A stretch of DNA of 32,513 nt from Alphaproteobacteria bacterium (GCA_017937735.1 JAGBCZ010000042.1:1-32513); one strand, 5' to 3'; positions 21,619 to 29,962 are shown, numbered from the stretch's first letter. A program made the numbers and translations. Notes: generated from the letters alone by a model not told the origin.

Positions 21619-21724
21619 AATCTGCCGATAATAATTCATCTAAAAGCGGTGCTGGCAATTCATGTAGCGTTTGTACACTACATTGCCGGCACTACTTTTA
21701 TCTAAATCATTCTAATTTATTTTT
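21619..21724 (+). repeat. Hairpin repeat element, copy F, in tandem with E
   Basis: The left flank is the variant AATCTGCCGATAATAATTCA. Arms GTGCTGGCAAT (21649-21659) and ATTGCCGGCAC (21682-21692) pair with one G-T wobble around the conserved loop 21660-21681. The right flank is consensus. The arms match copy D except for that one base. Confidence 0.88.
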
Positions 21725-21739
21725 ACGCTAATCACTAAT

Positions 21740-21767
21740 TTGTGATTGGCGTTTTTTGTGATATAAT
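21740..21767 (+). promoter_or_regulatory. Promoter of the MFS transporter gene, implying a leaderless mRNA
   Basis: TTGTGA (21740-21745), a 16-nt spacer and TATAAT (21762-21767). ATG 21777 lies only 9 nt past the -10 hexamer, at or next to the expected start of transcription. The 17-nt block at 21754-21770 recurs exactly at 30732-30748. Confidence 0.6.
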
Positions 21768-21776
21768 ATACAGACT

Positions 21777-22964
21777 ATGGGAAGAGAGAGATACATTTCA
21801 GTTGGTAAAAAAGTAAACGGTTTTTCGTTTGCAAATTTGGGATTGTTTACTGGATTTGCAGACGGTGTTTATAATGCGGTTTATTCGCTGGTTATTTTAG
21901 AAATTTTTCGCAGCAGTGCGATTGTCGGTGTGTATGTCGCAATTTATTCTATTTTTTGTTTAATAGTTGCGTTGTTTGCAAATGAGCTATTTCGTGCTTT
22001 TTCCAAGGTTCGTGTGTTCTATTTTGCAATGATGATGGTGGCAATTTGTTATGCGATGATGGGGTTTTCTATTTTGCCACGTACGTTCGTTATTCTTGAT
22101 TATACAACAGGATTTGCAACAACGTTGATTGCTGTGTTGATTCCGCTGTTTATGTCTGATTTTTCAAAAAATATTGGTATGGCACGATTAAATGCCAGAT
22201 ATCATTTGTGGGGAAATATGGGGGCGTTAATTGCGCCAAGTGTTGCTGTTCTAATCGCAAATCATTTTGGAAATAGGGCTGCATTTTTTGGGTCTGCGTT
22301 TATATATTTGCTGGGTTGGATGATGTTTAAATATTTTAGAATTGTTCAAGAAGATAAACAGATAAAACCTGTTAGCCCCAGACGTACATATCGTGCGCTG
22401 ATAAAAAATGCGGTTGCGTTTTTTAAAGTTCCTGGGATGTTGCGTGCGTATCTGGTTAATTTTGGATATTATTCACTGCGTGCGTTGCGTATTTTGTATG
22501 TTCCGATATTGGTTATTGAAAATGGTTTTTCAAAGGATACGTTGGCTGTCGTTTTGACATTAGGTATTATTCCTTATTTGGTGTTAAGTGAATTGATGGG
22601 GCATTTGGTTCGCAAGTATGGCAAGACGTTGTGGTTAATGCTGGGGGTCGGGTCGTTTTCTGTGTTGGCGGCATGTGCTGTGTTCGTAACAGGATATCCA
22701 TTATTGGCGATATTTATTTTGTGGCAAAATTCAGGGGCGTTTATGGAACCTGTGCATGATTTGTTGTTTTTTGATGGTGTGCCAAAATCACAGCAATCAC
22801 GATTTTATGGTGTGTTCAGAACCAGTGTGAATTTGCCCAGTGTTATCGTTCCAATGTTGGGGGCAGGTGTTATAACTTTGTTTGGAACAACGGCTGCTGT
22901 GTGGACGGTCAGTGCGTTTGTTGGTGCGTTTATTATGTTGATTTTAGTGCCACATAAAAATTAA
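21777..22964 (+). CDS. MFS-type membrane transporter
   Basis: The 395-residue protein is very hydrophobic, with about 10-12 predicted helices: LVILEIFRSSAIVGVYVAIYSIFCLIVALFANEL, FYFAMMMVAICYAMMGFSIL, FATTLIAVLIPLFMS, then after a basic central loop (residues about 197-215) VVLTLGIIPYLVLSELMG, FSVLAACAVFVTG and a final AFVGAFIMLILVPHKN. The two-half layout and the RYHLWGNMGALIAPSVAVLIANHFGNRAAFF segment fit the major facilitator superfamily. The substrate cannot be told. No ribosome site precedes ATG 21777, and the promoter position suggests leaderless initiation. Tandem hairpins E and F insulate it from secB. Confidence 0.8.
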   Translation: MGRERYISVGKKVNGFSFANLGLFTGFADGVYNAVYSLVILEIFRSSAIVGVYVAIYSIFCLIVALFANELFRAFSKVRVFYFAMMMVAICYAMMGFSILPRTFVILDYTTGFATTLIAVLIPLFMSDFSKNIGMARLNARYHLWGNMGALIAPSVAVLIANHFGNRAAFFGSAFIYLLGWMMFKYFRIVQEDKQIKPVSPRRTYRALIKNAVAFFKVPGMLRAYLVNFGYYSLRALRILYVPILVIENGFSKDTLAVVLTLGIIPYLVLSELMGHLVRKYGKTLWLMLGVGSFSVLAACAVFVTGYPLLAIFILWQNSGAFMEPVHDLLFFDGVPKSQQSRFYGVFRTSVNLPSVIVPMLGAGVITLFGTTAAVWTVSAFVGAFIMLILVPHKN

Positions 22965-22973
22965 CTTATTTTA

Positions 22974-23002
22974 TTGCTTTTTGACGATGTTCTTTGTATG
23001 AT
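22974..23002 (+). promoter_or_regulatory. Promoter of recA
   Basis: TTGCTT (22974-22979), a 17-nt spacer and TATGAT (22997-23002). AAGGGG lies before ATG 23029. I found no clear alphaproteobacterial LexA box (GTTC-N7-GTTC or GAAC-N7-GTTC) in this gap. Confidence 0.5.
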
Positions 23003-23028
23003 TTTGTTAAGAAAAAAAGGGGAAAATT

Positions 23029-24105
23029 ATGGCAAAGAAAGAAGTTAGTAAAGATGCAGGCGCACCGGCAAAAAATCCTGCGCTGGAATCTGCGTTGGCA
23101 CAAATTCAAAAGCAGTTCGGTAAAGAAGCAATTATGAAAATGGGGGATGGTTCCCAACAAAATATCGAGGCGATATCAAGTGGTTCGTTGGGGTTGGATA
23201 TTGCACTGGGGATTGGCGGATATCCAAAGGGTAGAATCGTTGAAATTTATGGCCCAGAAAGTTCTGGTAAAACAACGCTGGCGTTGCATGCAGTGGCAGA
23301 ATCACAGAAAAAAGGCGGAACGTGTGCGTATATTGATGCGGAAAATGCACTGGACCCAAGTTATGCAAAAAAATTGGGTGTTGATGTTGCTAATTTAATT
23401 ATTTCACAGCCTGATTCTGGGGAACAGGCATTGGAAATTGCAGATACGTTGATTAAGTCTGGGGCCGTTGATGTCGTTGTAATTGATTCTGTTGCAGCAT
23501 TGGTACCCAAGGCAGAATTAGAAGGTAATATTGGTGATTCTTTTGTTGGTACAACCGCAAGATTGATGAGTCAGTCTTTGAAAAAACTGGCGGGGTCTGT
23601 ATCTCGCAGTAATACGTTGCTGATATTTATCAATCAAATTCGTATGAAAATCGGTGTTATGTTCGGTAATCCTGAAACAACATCTGGTGGTAATGCGTTA
23701 AAGTTCTATGCGTCTGTACGTCTTGATATCCGCCGTACAGGTCAGATTAAAGACAAAGAAAATATCATCGGTAATGAAACAAGGGTTAAGGTTGTAAAGA
23801 ATAAAGTTGCGCCACCATTCCGTACCGTTGATTTTAAAATCATGTATGGCGAAGGTATTTCAAGAATCAGTGAAATCTTGGATATGGGTGTTAAATATGA
23901 TTTAATCGAAAAGGCTGGCAGTTTCTATTCGTACAACAGTGAACGTATGGGCCAGGGCGAAGCAAATGCACGTCAATGGCTGAAAGAACACGAAGATGTA
24001 CAAAATGCGTTGCTGGAAAAAATTATGGCACGTGCATCTGGTATTGCCGAAGAAATGACGACTGGTCCAATTGATGAAGATACAGATGATTTTGATGCAG
24101 AATAA
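23029..24105 (+). CDS. recA: Recombinase RecA
   Basis: The 358-residue protein has the RecA core: Walker A GPESSGKT (75-82), [28 protein letters not shown] (Walker B), the L1/L2 loop region from [20 protein letters not shown] to [21 protein letters not shown], and an acidic C-terminal tail ([12 protein letters not shown]). It forms ATP-dependent filaments on single-stranded DNA for strand exchange and SOS signalling. Asn replaces His in the usual AEHALDP segment (ENALDP). The length is normal. AddB, RuvA, RuvC and DprA in this window act in the same recombination pathway. Confidence 0.98.
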   Translation: MAKKEVSKDAGAPAKNPALESALAQIQKQFGKEAIMKMGDGSQQNIEAISSGSLGLDIALGIGGYPKGRIVEIYGPESSGKTTLALHAVAESQKKGGTCAYIDAENALDPSYAKKLGVDVANLIISQPDSGEQALEIADTLIKSGAVDVVVIDSVAALVPKAELEGNIGDSFVGTTARLMSQSLKKLAGSVSRSNTLLIFINQIRMKIGVMFGNPETTSGGNALKFYASVRLDIRRTGQIKDKENIIGNETRVKVVKNKVAPPFRTVDFKIMYGEGISRISEILDMGVKYDLIEKAGSFYSYNSERMGQGEANARQWLKEHEDVQNALLEKIMARASGIAEEMTTGPIDEDTDDFDAE

Positions 24106-24109
24106 AATA

Positions 24110-24134
24110 ATGCCCAGTTGTACAGACTGGGCAT
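24110..24134 (+). terminator. Hairpin after recA
   Basis: A perfect 9-bp stem ATGCCCAGT/ACTGGGCAT encloses loop TGTACAG. No T-run follows, so it may be a processing or stability hairpin, or a weak terminator allowing read-through into the glycan genes. Confidence 0.55.
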
Positions 24135-24164
24135 GTTGATATCAATAAAACAAAGGGGATGTGT

Positions 24165-25061
24165 ATGAACATAGCAAGATTTTTCGCAATGACAGATATT
24201 GTAATTCATGGTCATATTTTGAATTGGCCATGGCGGTCACGTGTGCATAGACGTACAGTGCGCAGTGATGTTATTTCACAGGTTATTCCAAAATATTTTA
24301 AAAGATATTTGCCAGCCGCTGCCGCAATCAAAGAAAGAAAAGTTATCAATAACGATAAAAATGATAAGATTTTTACATTGTGGTTGCAGGGCGAAGACAA
24401 GGCACCACCACTTGTACAGGCATGTTTCCGCAGTGTGCGCAGACATTGTAAACAAGAATTGGTTGTTCTGGATGAAAAGACGGTGTTTGATTATATTACG
24501 CTGCCAGAAAAAATTATGGAAAAACGCAAGGCTGGTAAAATTTCACATGCGCATTTTGCAGATATTTGTCGCGTTGAATTGTTATACAATCATGGTGGAT
24601 ATTGGCTGGATTCAACCGGGTTTGTAACAAGCGAAATTCCACAGTGGATTGCGGATGAAGACTTCTTTGTTTATATGGCAGGACAAAATGTTGGCAGTCC
24701 ATATTCGTTTATGCAAAATTGCTTTATCCGTGCACGCAAGGGGGCATATTTGCTGGATGCGTGGCGTGCGATGATGTTGGAATATTGGATGCACGAAAAT
24801 GGTCCATTTGACTATTTTATGCATCAATTGTTGTTCAAAACATTGGTTATGAACGATGAACGTGCAAAAAAACATTTTGCAAAAATGCCACATGTTGACC
24901 AGGATCCAACACATGCATTGTGGTGGGCGTATCATGATAAACCGTTTGATAAAAAGACATTTGATAAAGTTACAAGCGGTTCGTTCTTTCAAAAAACAAC
25001 ATATCGTCAAGCTAAAAATCCAAAACCGGGTTCAGTAGCTGCGGAAATGATAAAGATGTAA
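24165..25061 (+). CDS. Capsular-polysaccharide-synthesis-type glycosyltransferase (Caps_synth / GT32-like)
   Basis: The 298-residue protein shows the pattern of the capsular polysaccharide synthesis family: KIFTLWLQGEDKAPPLVQACFRSVRRHC, LVVLDEKTVFDYITLPEKIMEKRKAGKISHAHFADICRVELLYNHGGYWLDST. The ADICR...WLD part contains the likely nucleotide-sugar/metal Asp residues. It would transfer a sugar in making a surface glycan. ATG 24165 was preferred to ATG 24159 because AAAGGGG (24152-24158) then lies at a proper distance. It leads a three-gene plus-strand operon with two GT2 enzymes; the next start is 12 nt after its stop. Confidence 0.75.
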   Translation: MNIARFFAMTDIVIHGHILNWPWRSRVHRRTVRSDVISQVIPKYFKRYLPAAAAIKERKVINNDKNDKIFTLWLQGEDKAPPLVQACFRSVRRHCKQELVVLDEKTVFDYITLPEKIMEKRKAGKISHAHFADICRVELLYNHGGYWLDSTGFVTSEIPQWIADEDFFVYMAGQNVGSPYSFMQNCFIRARKGAYLLDAWRAMMLEYWMHENGPFDYFMHQLLFKTLVMNDERAKKHFAKMPHVDQDPTHALWWAYHDKPFDKKTFDKVTSGSFFQKTTYRQAKNPKPGSVAAEMIKM

Positions 25062-25073
25062 TTGGTGATAGAA

Positions 25074-25847
25074 ATGCCTGTCGTATCTGTAATAGTTCCT
25101 GTATATAAATGTGAAAAATATCTGAAAAGATGTTTGAATTCGATATTGGCACAGACGATTACAGATTGGCAGGCAATTTGCATTGATGACGGCAGCCCTG
25201 ATAATTCTGGTAAAATTTTGGATGAATATGCCACCAAGGATTCACGTTTTGTAATTGTTCATAAAAAAAATGCGGGTGTGTCGGCTGCCAGAAATGATGG
25301 TATTAAAAAGGCGACTGGTCAATATATACATTTCTTGGATGCAGATGATTTCATAGATTCTGATTATTATGAACAGATGATAAATCATGCAAAACAGAAC
25401 AGTGCTGATATGGTGGTGTCAGGATTTGTCACAGATAACAAATATACAAAACCGATTGTATATAAAAAATCAAAACAGTTGGTGTCTGTTGCGCAAAAGG
25501 TCAGGGGCAGTTTTGTTTTAACTGATTCTTATGTGTGGCGGTATTTGTTCAAAAAAGATTTTATAAAAAAACAAAAATTGAAATTTGATACAAATTTAAT
25601 TGCGCAAGAAGATACATTGTTTGTTTTAGATGCAATCGCAGCGGCAAATAAAATAGTTGTTGTGCCGAATGTTGCCTATTATTACATGTTTAATGAAGAT
25701 TCTGCATTAAATTCACGTGATGCAGCACATCATGCCAAGGTAAAAATGCAATATAAAATTGGTAAACAATATCGTAAAGATTTTGCAAAAAAACATAAAC
25801 TAATGCATTTGTGGCGTTTGCGCAAAATTATTAAATTATTTAGATAA
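25074..25847 (+). CDS. Family 2 glycosyltransferase
   Basis: The 257-residue GT-A enzyme begins MPVVSVIVPVYKCEKYLKRC and carries the nucleotide-binding CIDDGSPDNSG, NAGVSAARNDGI, and the DXD motif DADDF after QYIHFL. The C-terminal part is helical and basic. It is related to the next gene (shared DWQAIC and DDGSPD/NDGSPD blocks), suggesting duplication within the cluster. ATG 25074 was chosen because it starts the first beta strand; GTG 25065 and TTG 25062 are in-frame alternatives. The acceptor and donor sugars cannot be read from sequence. Confidence 0.85.
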   Translation: MPVVSVIVPVYKCEKYLKRCLNSILAQTITDWQAICIDDGSPDNSGKILDEYATKDSRFVIVHKKNAGVSAARNDGIKKATGQYIHFLDADDFIDSDYYEQMINHAKQNSADMVVSGFVTDNKYTKPIVYKKSKQLVSVAQKVRGSFVLTDSYVWRYLFKKDFIKKQKLKFDTNLIAQEDTLFVLDAIAAANKIVVVPNVAYYYMFNEDSALNSRDAAHHAKVKMQYKIGKQYRKDFAKKHKLMHLWRLRKIIKLFR

Positions 25848-25861
25848 AACAGGGGGATAAT

Positions 25862-26878
25862 ATGCCTGCGATTTCAATAATTATACCAATGTATGGTGTT
25901 GAAAAATATTTACGCCGCTGTCTGGACAGTGTACAGAATCAAACATTTACAGATTGGCAGGCGATATGTGTTAATGATGGCAGTCCTGATAAATCTGGTG
26001 AAATTGCAAAAGAATACGCAAAAAAAGATAAACGCTTTGTTGTAATAGACAAAGAAAATGGTGGTCTGTCAGATGCACGAAATGTTGGTATGGCGCACGC
26101 ATCGGGTGATTATATCTTGTATATTGATAGTGATGACTTTATTCATCCGCAAACATTGGAAATCGCGTATTCATTGGCGTTGCGTGATGGGTCGGATATT
26201 GTATCGTTTACATACGACAGAATTTATCGCCCACAATTGATGGTGCGTCATAAATTGGGATTGGACACGGATAATGTTATTCCTCGCAGAATGCATAAAA
26301 AATACAATCTGAATAAAATTAAAACACGTGTAACAGATGATGTTTATGAATATGCAACAGAACAAACACATAATAAATTTAATCCAAAACGCAAATGGTT
26401 AATTAAGCATTGTCAGGTTTGGAAAAATTTGTATAGGCGTGAATTGATTGCAGATATTCCGTTTATCAAAGGGATTTTGTTTGAAGACTTCCCATGGTGG
26501 AGCAGGGTTATGTTACGTAACCCACGTGTTACAATTGTGCCATTGCCATTGTATTTCTATATTCCAAATTTTGGTGGAATTGTGTTAAGCGCCAAACAAT
26601 TAAGAATTATAAAAAGTTTGTGTCTGGGAATTGAAAATGCGTTTGATGCCTATAAACAAACAGCAACAGAATATCAAATGAAAAAATGGCAAGAAAACTT
26701 TTTATGGTTCTTTGTTGCCAAGGCTTTTAATAAAAGAAAGTATTTATCAGATGTTAACGATATCAAAGAAATTAAAAATTGTTTTAGAAATCTGAAACGG
26801 ATAGGATTGTTTGATAACCCTGAAACAAAGTTAGCAAAGTCTTTGTCTGAATCAATATGTGAATTTATAAAGAAATAA
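25862..26878 (+). CDS. Family 2 glycosyltransferase
   Basis: The 338-residue enzyme has MPAISIIIPMYGVEKYLRRC, VNDGSPDKSGE, NGGLSDARNVGM and the DXD motif DSDDF after YILYI, then a longer acceptor domain with KNLYRRELI, EDFPWWSRVM and a C-terminal helical tail. The layout resembles lipopolysaccharide and capsule GT2 enzymes. A GGGGGAT ribosome site precedes ATG 25862. A strong bidirectional terminator follows at once and separates it from the convergent Stealth gene. Confidence 0.87.
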   Translation: MPAISIIIPMYGVEKYLRRCLDSVQNQTFTDWQAICVNDGSPDKSGEIAKEYAKKDKRFVVIDKENGGLSDARNVGMAHASGDYILYIDSDDFIHPQTLEIAYSLALRDGSDIVSFTYDRIYRPQLMVRHKLGLDTDNVIPRRMHKKYNLNKIKTRVTDDVYEYATEQTHNKFNPKRKWLIKHCQVWKNLYRRELIADIPFIKGILFEDFPWWSRVMLRNPRVTIVPLPLYFYIPNFGGIVLSAKQLRIIKSLCLGIENAFDAYKQTATEYQMKKWQENFLWFFVAKAFNKRKYLSDVNDIKEIKNCFRNLKRIGLFDNPETKLAKSLSESICEFIKK

Positions 26879-26879
26879 A

Positions 26880-26902
26880 AAAATACCCAAATGGGTATTT
26901 TT
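26880..26902. terminator. Bidirectional terminator between the two glycan operons
   Basis: Stem AAATACCC (26881-26888) and GGGTATTT (26893-26900) with loop AAAT, A-run on the left and T-run on the right, so it can work for both converging transcripts. Confidence 0.88.
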
Positions 26903-27915
26903 TATTTTTCAAAAGATGATTTGTTTGGAAAGCGTTCTTGCATAAATTTTATGTTATTTTCTAGAATTTTTTCGTCTGTATCATAAGAATCGTTGATACA
27001 AAATGTTGGTGCGTTTAATAATGCTTTTCTGGCGGTAACAGTATCCATGCATACAACAGGAGAATAATAAATCCATGGGGCAAATATTGTGTTATATATT
27101 GCGTCAATGATTTTGTGACGAGTGAATTTGCGCGCACGGCTGTGAATAAATTTTGCACGACCTGTTATTAAATCGTACAGGTTAAATATCCAACGTTGAA
27201 CTTCGTTGTTTGTGCGGAATTTATTGAATACTTGTGCGTCTATTTGTGGTGAAATTTTATTGTGATTGCGACATTCAATCCAAGACGATTTTAAATATGG
27301 GTCAATACAATGTGATGGACGATATTTAAAAACATCCCTGCCAAATATATTTTTTATTGTTTCGGCACTTAAAATTAGTGTTTTATTATAGTCATCAACA
27401 TTTGATTTCCAGCGTTCAATGTTTTTTTGACGCCTTGAATGATTGCTGTATCGGACAAGCGCACGACCTTTTTTATCAAAGAAATAACTGGGTAATAATT
27501 TGCGATTAAAGAACAGATCGTCATTCATTAACAAAAAATGTTCTGATAGACCAGGTATATTTGGTATGCACATTTCGATGGCTGTTGCATAAAATGTTGG
27601 TAGGTCGCCAGATGGAAATATTTGTTCGTGTGGAACAATTGTGATTTTGGGATGATTTGTGTTTAACCATTTTGGTATTTGGTTGAATCCTGTAACAATA
27701 TAAATATGATTTACCCATGGAACAAATTGTTCAACACTGCGCAATGAATATAATAATTCACCATTGTCACGCCAACGAGCCTCGATTGCGGCATCTCGGT
27801 ATACTGGTTTTTCGCCTTTAATAATTTCTAGCCATTTATCTTTTTCTGCGCGCCATTTCTTATCACTGCCGTCTACCCATAGATAAACCAAGTCAATTTT
27901 CATGTTATCGTTCAT
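26902..27915 (-). CDS. Stealth-family capsule hexose-1-phosphate transferase-like protein
   Basis: The 337-residue protein carries the Stealth conserved regions: CR1 IDLVYLWVDGSDKKW near the N terminus, CR2 RWRDNGELLYSLRSVEQFVPW, HIYIVTGFNQIPKWLN, FPSGDLPTFYATAIEMCIPNIPGLSEHFLLMNDDLFF, and a later PSHCIDPYLKSSW region. Stealth proteins, such as meningococcal SacB and eukaryotic GNPTAB, move sugar-1-phosphate onto glycans, making phosphodiester-linked capsule polymers. AGGGG lies 8 nt before ATG 27915. It follows the GT92-like gene by 3 nt and is last in a three-gene minus-strand operon. Confidence 0.85.
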   Translation of the reverse strand: MNDNMKIDLVYLWVDGSDKKWRAEKDKWLEIIKGEKPVYRDAAIEARWRDNGELLYSLRSVEQFVPWVNHIYIVTGFNQIPKWLNTNHPKITIVPHEQIFPSGDLPTFYATAIEMCIPNIPGLSEHFLLMNDDLFFNRKLLPSYFFDKKGRALVRYSNHSRRQKNIERWKSNVDDYNKTLILSAETIKNIFGRDVFKYRPSHCIDPYLKSSWIECRNHNKISPQIDAQVFNKFRTNNEVQRWIFNLYDLITGRAKFIHSRARKFTRHKIIDAIYNTIFAPWIYYSPVVCMDTVTARKALLNAPTFCINDSYDTDEKILENNIKFMQERFPNKSSFEK

Positions 27916-27918
27916 TTT

Positions 27919-28770
27919 TTATACCCCTGATTTCTTTAAACGCGGTGGAATTTTAACAACCAGTTTTAATCCCAGCATGTTTGGTTTGTTTATTGCATAC
28001 GGTGCACGGATGTATGTTTGTATTTTGCGTGCAATTTTTATCCAAATTTCCCCACGGGCAGGGCGATTTGTTATGTCGTTTATTGTGCCATTACCACGGC
28101 GTTTTAAATGATTTACCCAATCTGGACCACGGGATGTGGCCTTGTCAATCAACATTTGCATATCAACTGCGCCAAAGTGTAACAAGTACAGATTTTTATC
28201 AATGTGGAAATTGTGGTTCTTTATACGATGAAATCCAGATCCCCAGCGAACAGGGCGATTTATAACAACAGGTTTTGTGTATCTGGTCGAAATAAATGCA
28301 AAATTACGCTGGGATAAAAATGATTTTGTTGTATCTAATTGTTTTTCTGTGTTCATATTTTGACCAACATCCAGTCCCAGACCAGACAACGTTGTGTTAA
28401 ATTTTTTCTGGGATAGATATTCATGCAATGTCATATTTGTGTTTGGATCAATAACCAAGAATTCATCACAATCACAACCAATAACAATATCGTATGTTTT
28501 TAATAATTTTTCTGCCAAATCAGATATCAGATTTATTCTATATTTATCACCTGCGGAACGTGACATATCACGATGGGGCAGTTTGGTGATATTTGCATTA
28601 CCGGCGTTTTTAGGGGCTTTTTGGTCTGTGCCATCAAGATAAATATATAAATTTTCATCCCCAAATTGTGCGCCATAATATTCTATCCAACGTGACAGAA
28701 AGAATTCATCATTTCTGGCCATTGTTATAACTGCAACACGTTTAAGAATTTGATTTTTGGTGTGTGTCAT
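27919..28770 (-). CDS. Glycosyltransferase, GT92/DUF23-like or Glyco_tranf_2_4 family
   Basis: The 283-residue protein has VAVITMARNDEFFLSRWIEYYGAQFG, LYIYLDGTD, and the metal-binding stretch IVIGCDCDEFLVI, the pattern of short glycosyltransferases in the GT92/GT2_4 clan. A later block RWGSGFHRIKNH and YLLHFGAVD also fits. ATG 28770 was chosen because it overlaps the TGA of the upstream gene by 4 nt (ATGA) with GAGGGG just before it; the open frame extends to 28851 inside that gene. Substrate unknown; the neighbours point to capsule or O-antigen synthesis. Confidence 0.7.
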   Translation of the reverse strand: MTHTKNQILKRVAVITMARNDEFFLSRWIEYYGAQFGDENLYIYLDGTDQKAPKNAGNANITKLPHRDMSRSAGDKYRINLISDLAEKLLKTYDIVIGCDCDEFLVIDPNTNMTLHEYLSQKKFNTTLSGLGLDVGQNMNTEKQLDTTKSFLSQRNFAFISTRYTKPVVINRPVRWGSGFHRIKNHNFHIDKNLYLLHFGAVDMQMLIDKATSRGPDWVNHLKRRGNGTINDITNRPARGEIWIKIARKIQTYIRAPYAINKPNMLGLKLVVKIPPRLKKSGV

Positions 28771-29615
28771 ATCCCCTCGATAAATACTTTGCAGAAAAAG
28801 TGCTTTATATTTCTGTATGCGATTTTTATTGGATTTTTTGTTAAAAACCATTTGATATGTTGTTCGCCATATTGCTGTTTTGCAGACGATAATATTACAT
28901 CAGACAGTTTTGAATCTAGGTGTTTTAGTACGTATAAAATCTGGCGTGACAAGGCGCCATGATTGCGTGTAAATGCAACTTTTTTCATAAATGGCATACC
29001 GGATTGATATAACATTTTTATCTTGTTATACACGCCACGGTTGAATACAGAATATAGACAATCCCATGTAAAGCCGTGTTCAACAACCAGTCTTGAAAAA
29101 CCATTTTCATATTGAGAAGTTATTTGACCTTTGTCAGGTAATTTTTTGATTTTACGCATAAAATCGTCAAACCAATCGGATAAGAAAATATCTGGTTTTG
29201 TGCCGATAAACCAAGATTGTATATGTGGGTGTGATGTGCGATGTTTGGTAACCAGACCAAATGCATTATGCCCCATATTTTCCATCGCATCAAAATATCG
29301 TCCCAGTGGATACAACGGACCATATACAGAATCATTTACCAGATATACAAAATCATAATCAGATAATTTTAAATTGTCATATGACCACAGATATGCCCGC
29401 TTGTACGAGCCAAAATCATATTCACCATGACGTGTAGCAATTGTGTGCAGGGTATATTTTTTTAGTTTGTTCATTTCTGATTTTGGACAATCAGAATCCA
29501 TGCACAGAACAACATCGCCAAATTTAGATAATGATTTTACATAGTACACCAAGGCATCATCGACAATGTTTTTTGGATGATAGGCCGCAAATAAAAATAA
29601 ACGCTTTGTTTTCAT
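28767..29615 (-). CDS. RgpF-like rhamnan synthesis family protein
   Basis: The 282-residue protein matches the rhamnan synthesis F pattern: LFLFAAYHPKNIVDDALVYYVKSLSKFGDVVLCMDSD, then HGEYDFGSYKRAYLW, DFVYLVNDSVYGPLYPLGRYFDAM, and HIQSWFIGTKPDIF. Members add sugars to cell-wall or LPS glycans. ATG 29615 starts the first beta strand. Upstream in-frame TTG codons (29651-29654) are alternatives, and no strong ribosome site is visible for any of them. TATAAT sits directly before the ATG but is too close to act as its promoter. First gene of the minus-strand glycan operon. Confidence 0.75.
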   Translation of the reverse strand: MKTKRLFLFAAYHPKNIVDDALVYYVKSLSKFGDVVLCMDSDCPKSEMNKLKKYTLHTIATRHGEYDFGSYKRAYLWSYDNLKLSDYDFVYLVNDSVYGPLYPLGRYFDAMENMGHNAFGLVTKHRTSHPHIQSWFIGTKPDIFLSDWFDDFMRKIKKLPDKGQITSQYENGFSRLVVEHGFTWDCLYSVFNRGVYNKIKMLYQSGMPFMKKVAFTRNHGALSRQILYVLKHLDSKLSDVILSSAKQQYGEQHIKWFLTKNPIKIAYRNIKHFFCKVFIEGI

Positions 29616-29660
29616 ATTATATAATTTACACTGTTTACAAAGATTTTGCAACAAAGTAAA

Positions 29661-29687
29661 AAAAATCCCCCGATTGGGGGATTTTTT
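29661..29687. terminator. Bidirectional terminator downstream of rpsT
   Basis: Stem AAATCCCCC (29663-29671) and GGGGGATTT (29676-29684), loop GATT, with A-run and T-run flanks. On the minus strand it ends rpsT transcription, 15 nt or more after the stop codon. Confidence 0.9.
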
Positions 29688-29701
29688 AATTCTGAATTTT
29701 A

Positions 29702-29962
29702 TTAAGCCATTTTGGAAACTTTCTTGGCCAAACGTGAAATCTTACGTGCAGCACGTTTCTTTGGCATGATTTTGCCAGCAGATTTCATAATCTTGCTTTC
29801 TGCGCTACGTGCAGCAGTTGTTGCAGCAGCCTTGTCCCCAGTTGCAACGGCAGCCAATACTTTCTTGGTTGCTGTTTTAACGGCACTGCGGCGTGCTGTA
29901 TTGATTGCGTTCTTTTTGGCCGATACCAAAATTCTTTTTTCAGATGACTTATGATTTGCCAC
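29702..29962 (-). CDS. rpsT: 30S ribosomal protein S20
   Basis: The 86-residue, Lys/Ala-rich helical protein starts MANHKSSEKRILVSAKKNAINTARRSAVKT with the usual S20 arrangement and ends KRAARKISRLAKKVSKMA. S20 binds 16S rRNA early in small-subunit assembly. AAAGGAAAA lies before the ATG. It is monocistronic, divergent from plsY, and has its own terminator. Confidence 0.96.
   Translation of the reverse strand: MANHKSSEKRILVSAKKNAINTARRSAVKTATKKVLAAVATGDKAAATTAARSAESKIMKSAGKIMPKKRAARKISRLAKKVSKMA

Noticed and set aside
5074..21724. Hairpin elements as integron attC sites or a CRISPR array
   Set aside because: attC sites have conserved outer RYYYAAC/GTTRRRY ends and a cassette array with an integrase; neither is seen. 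The copies are also dispersed after unrelated genes rather than regularly spaced.
22965..23028. LexA/SOS box upstream of recA
   Set aside because: GTTC at 22990 is not followed by a second GTTC or GAAC at the N7 spacing used in alphaproteobacteria.
29610..29625. TATAAT just before ATG 29615 (minus strand) as a promoter
   Set aside because: Transcription from it would begin inside the coding sequence, after the start codon.
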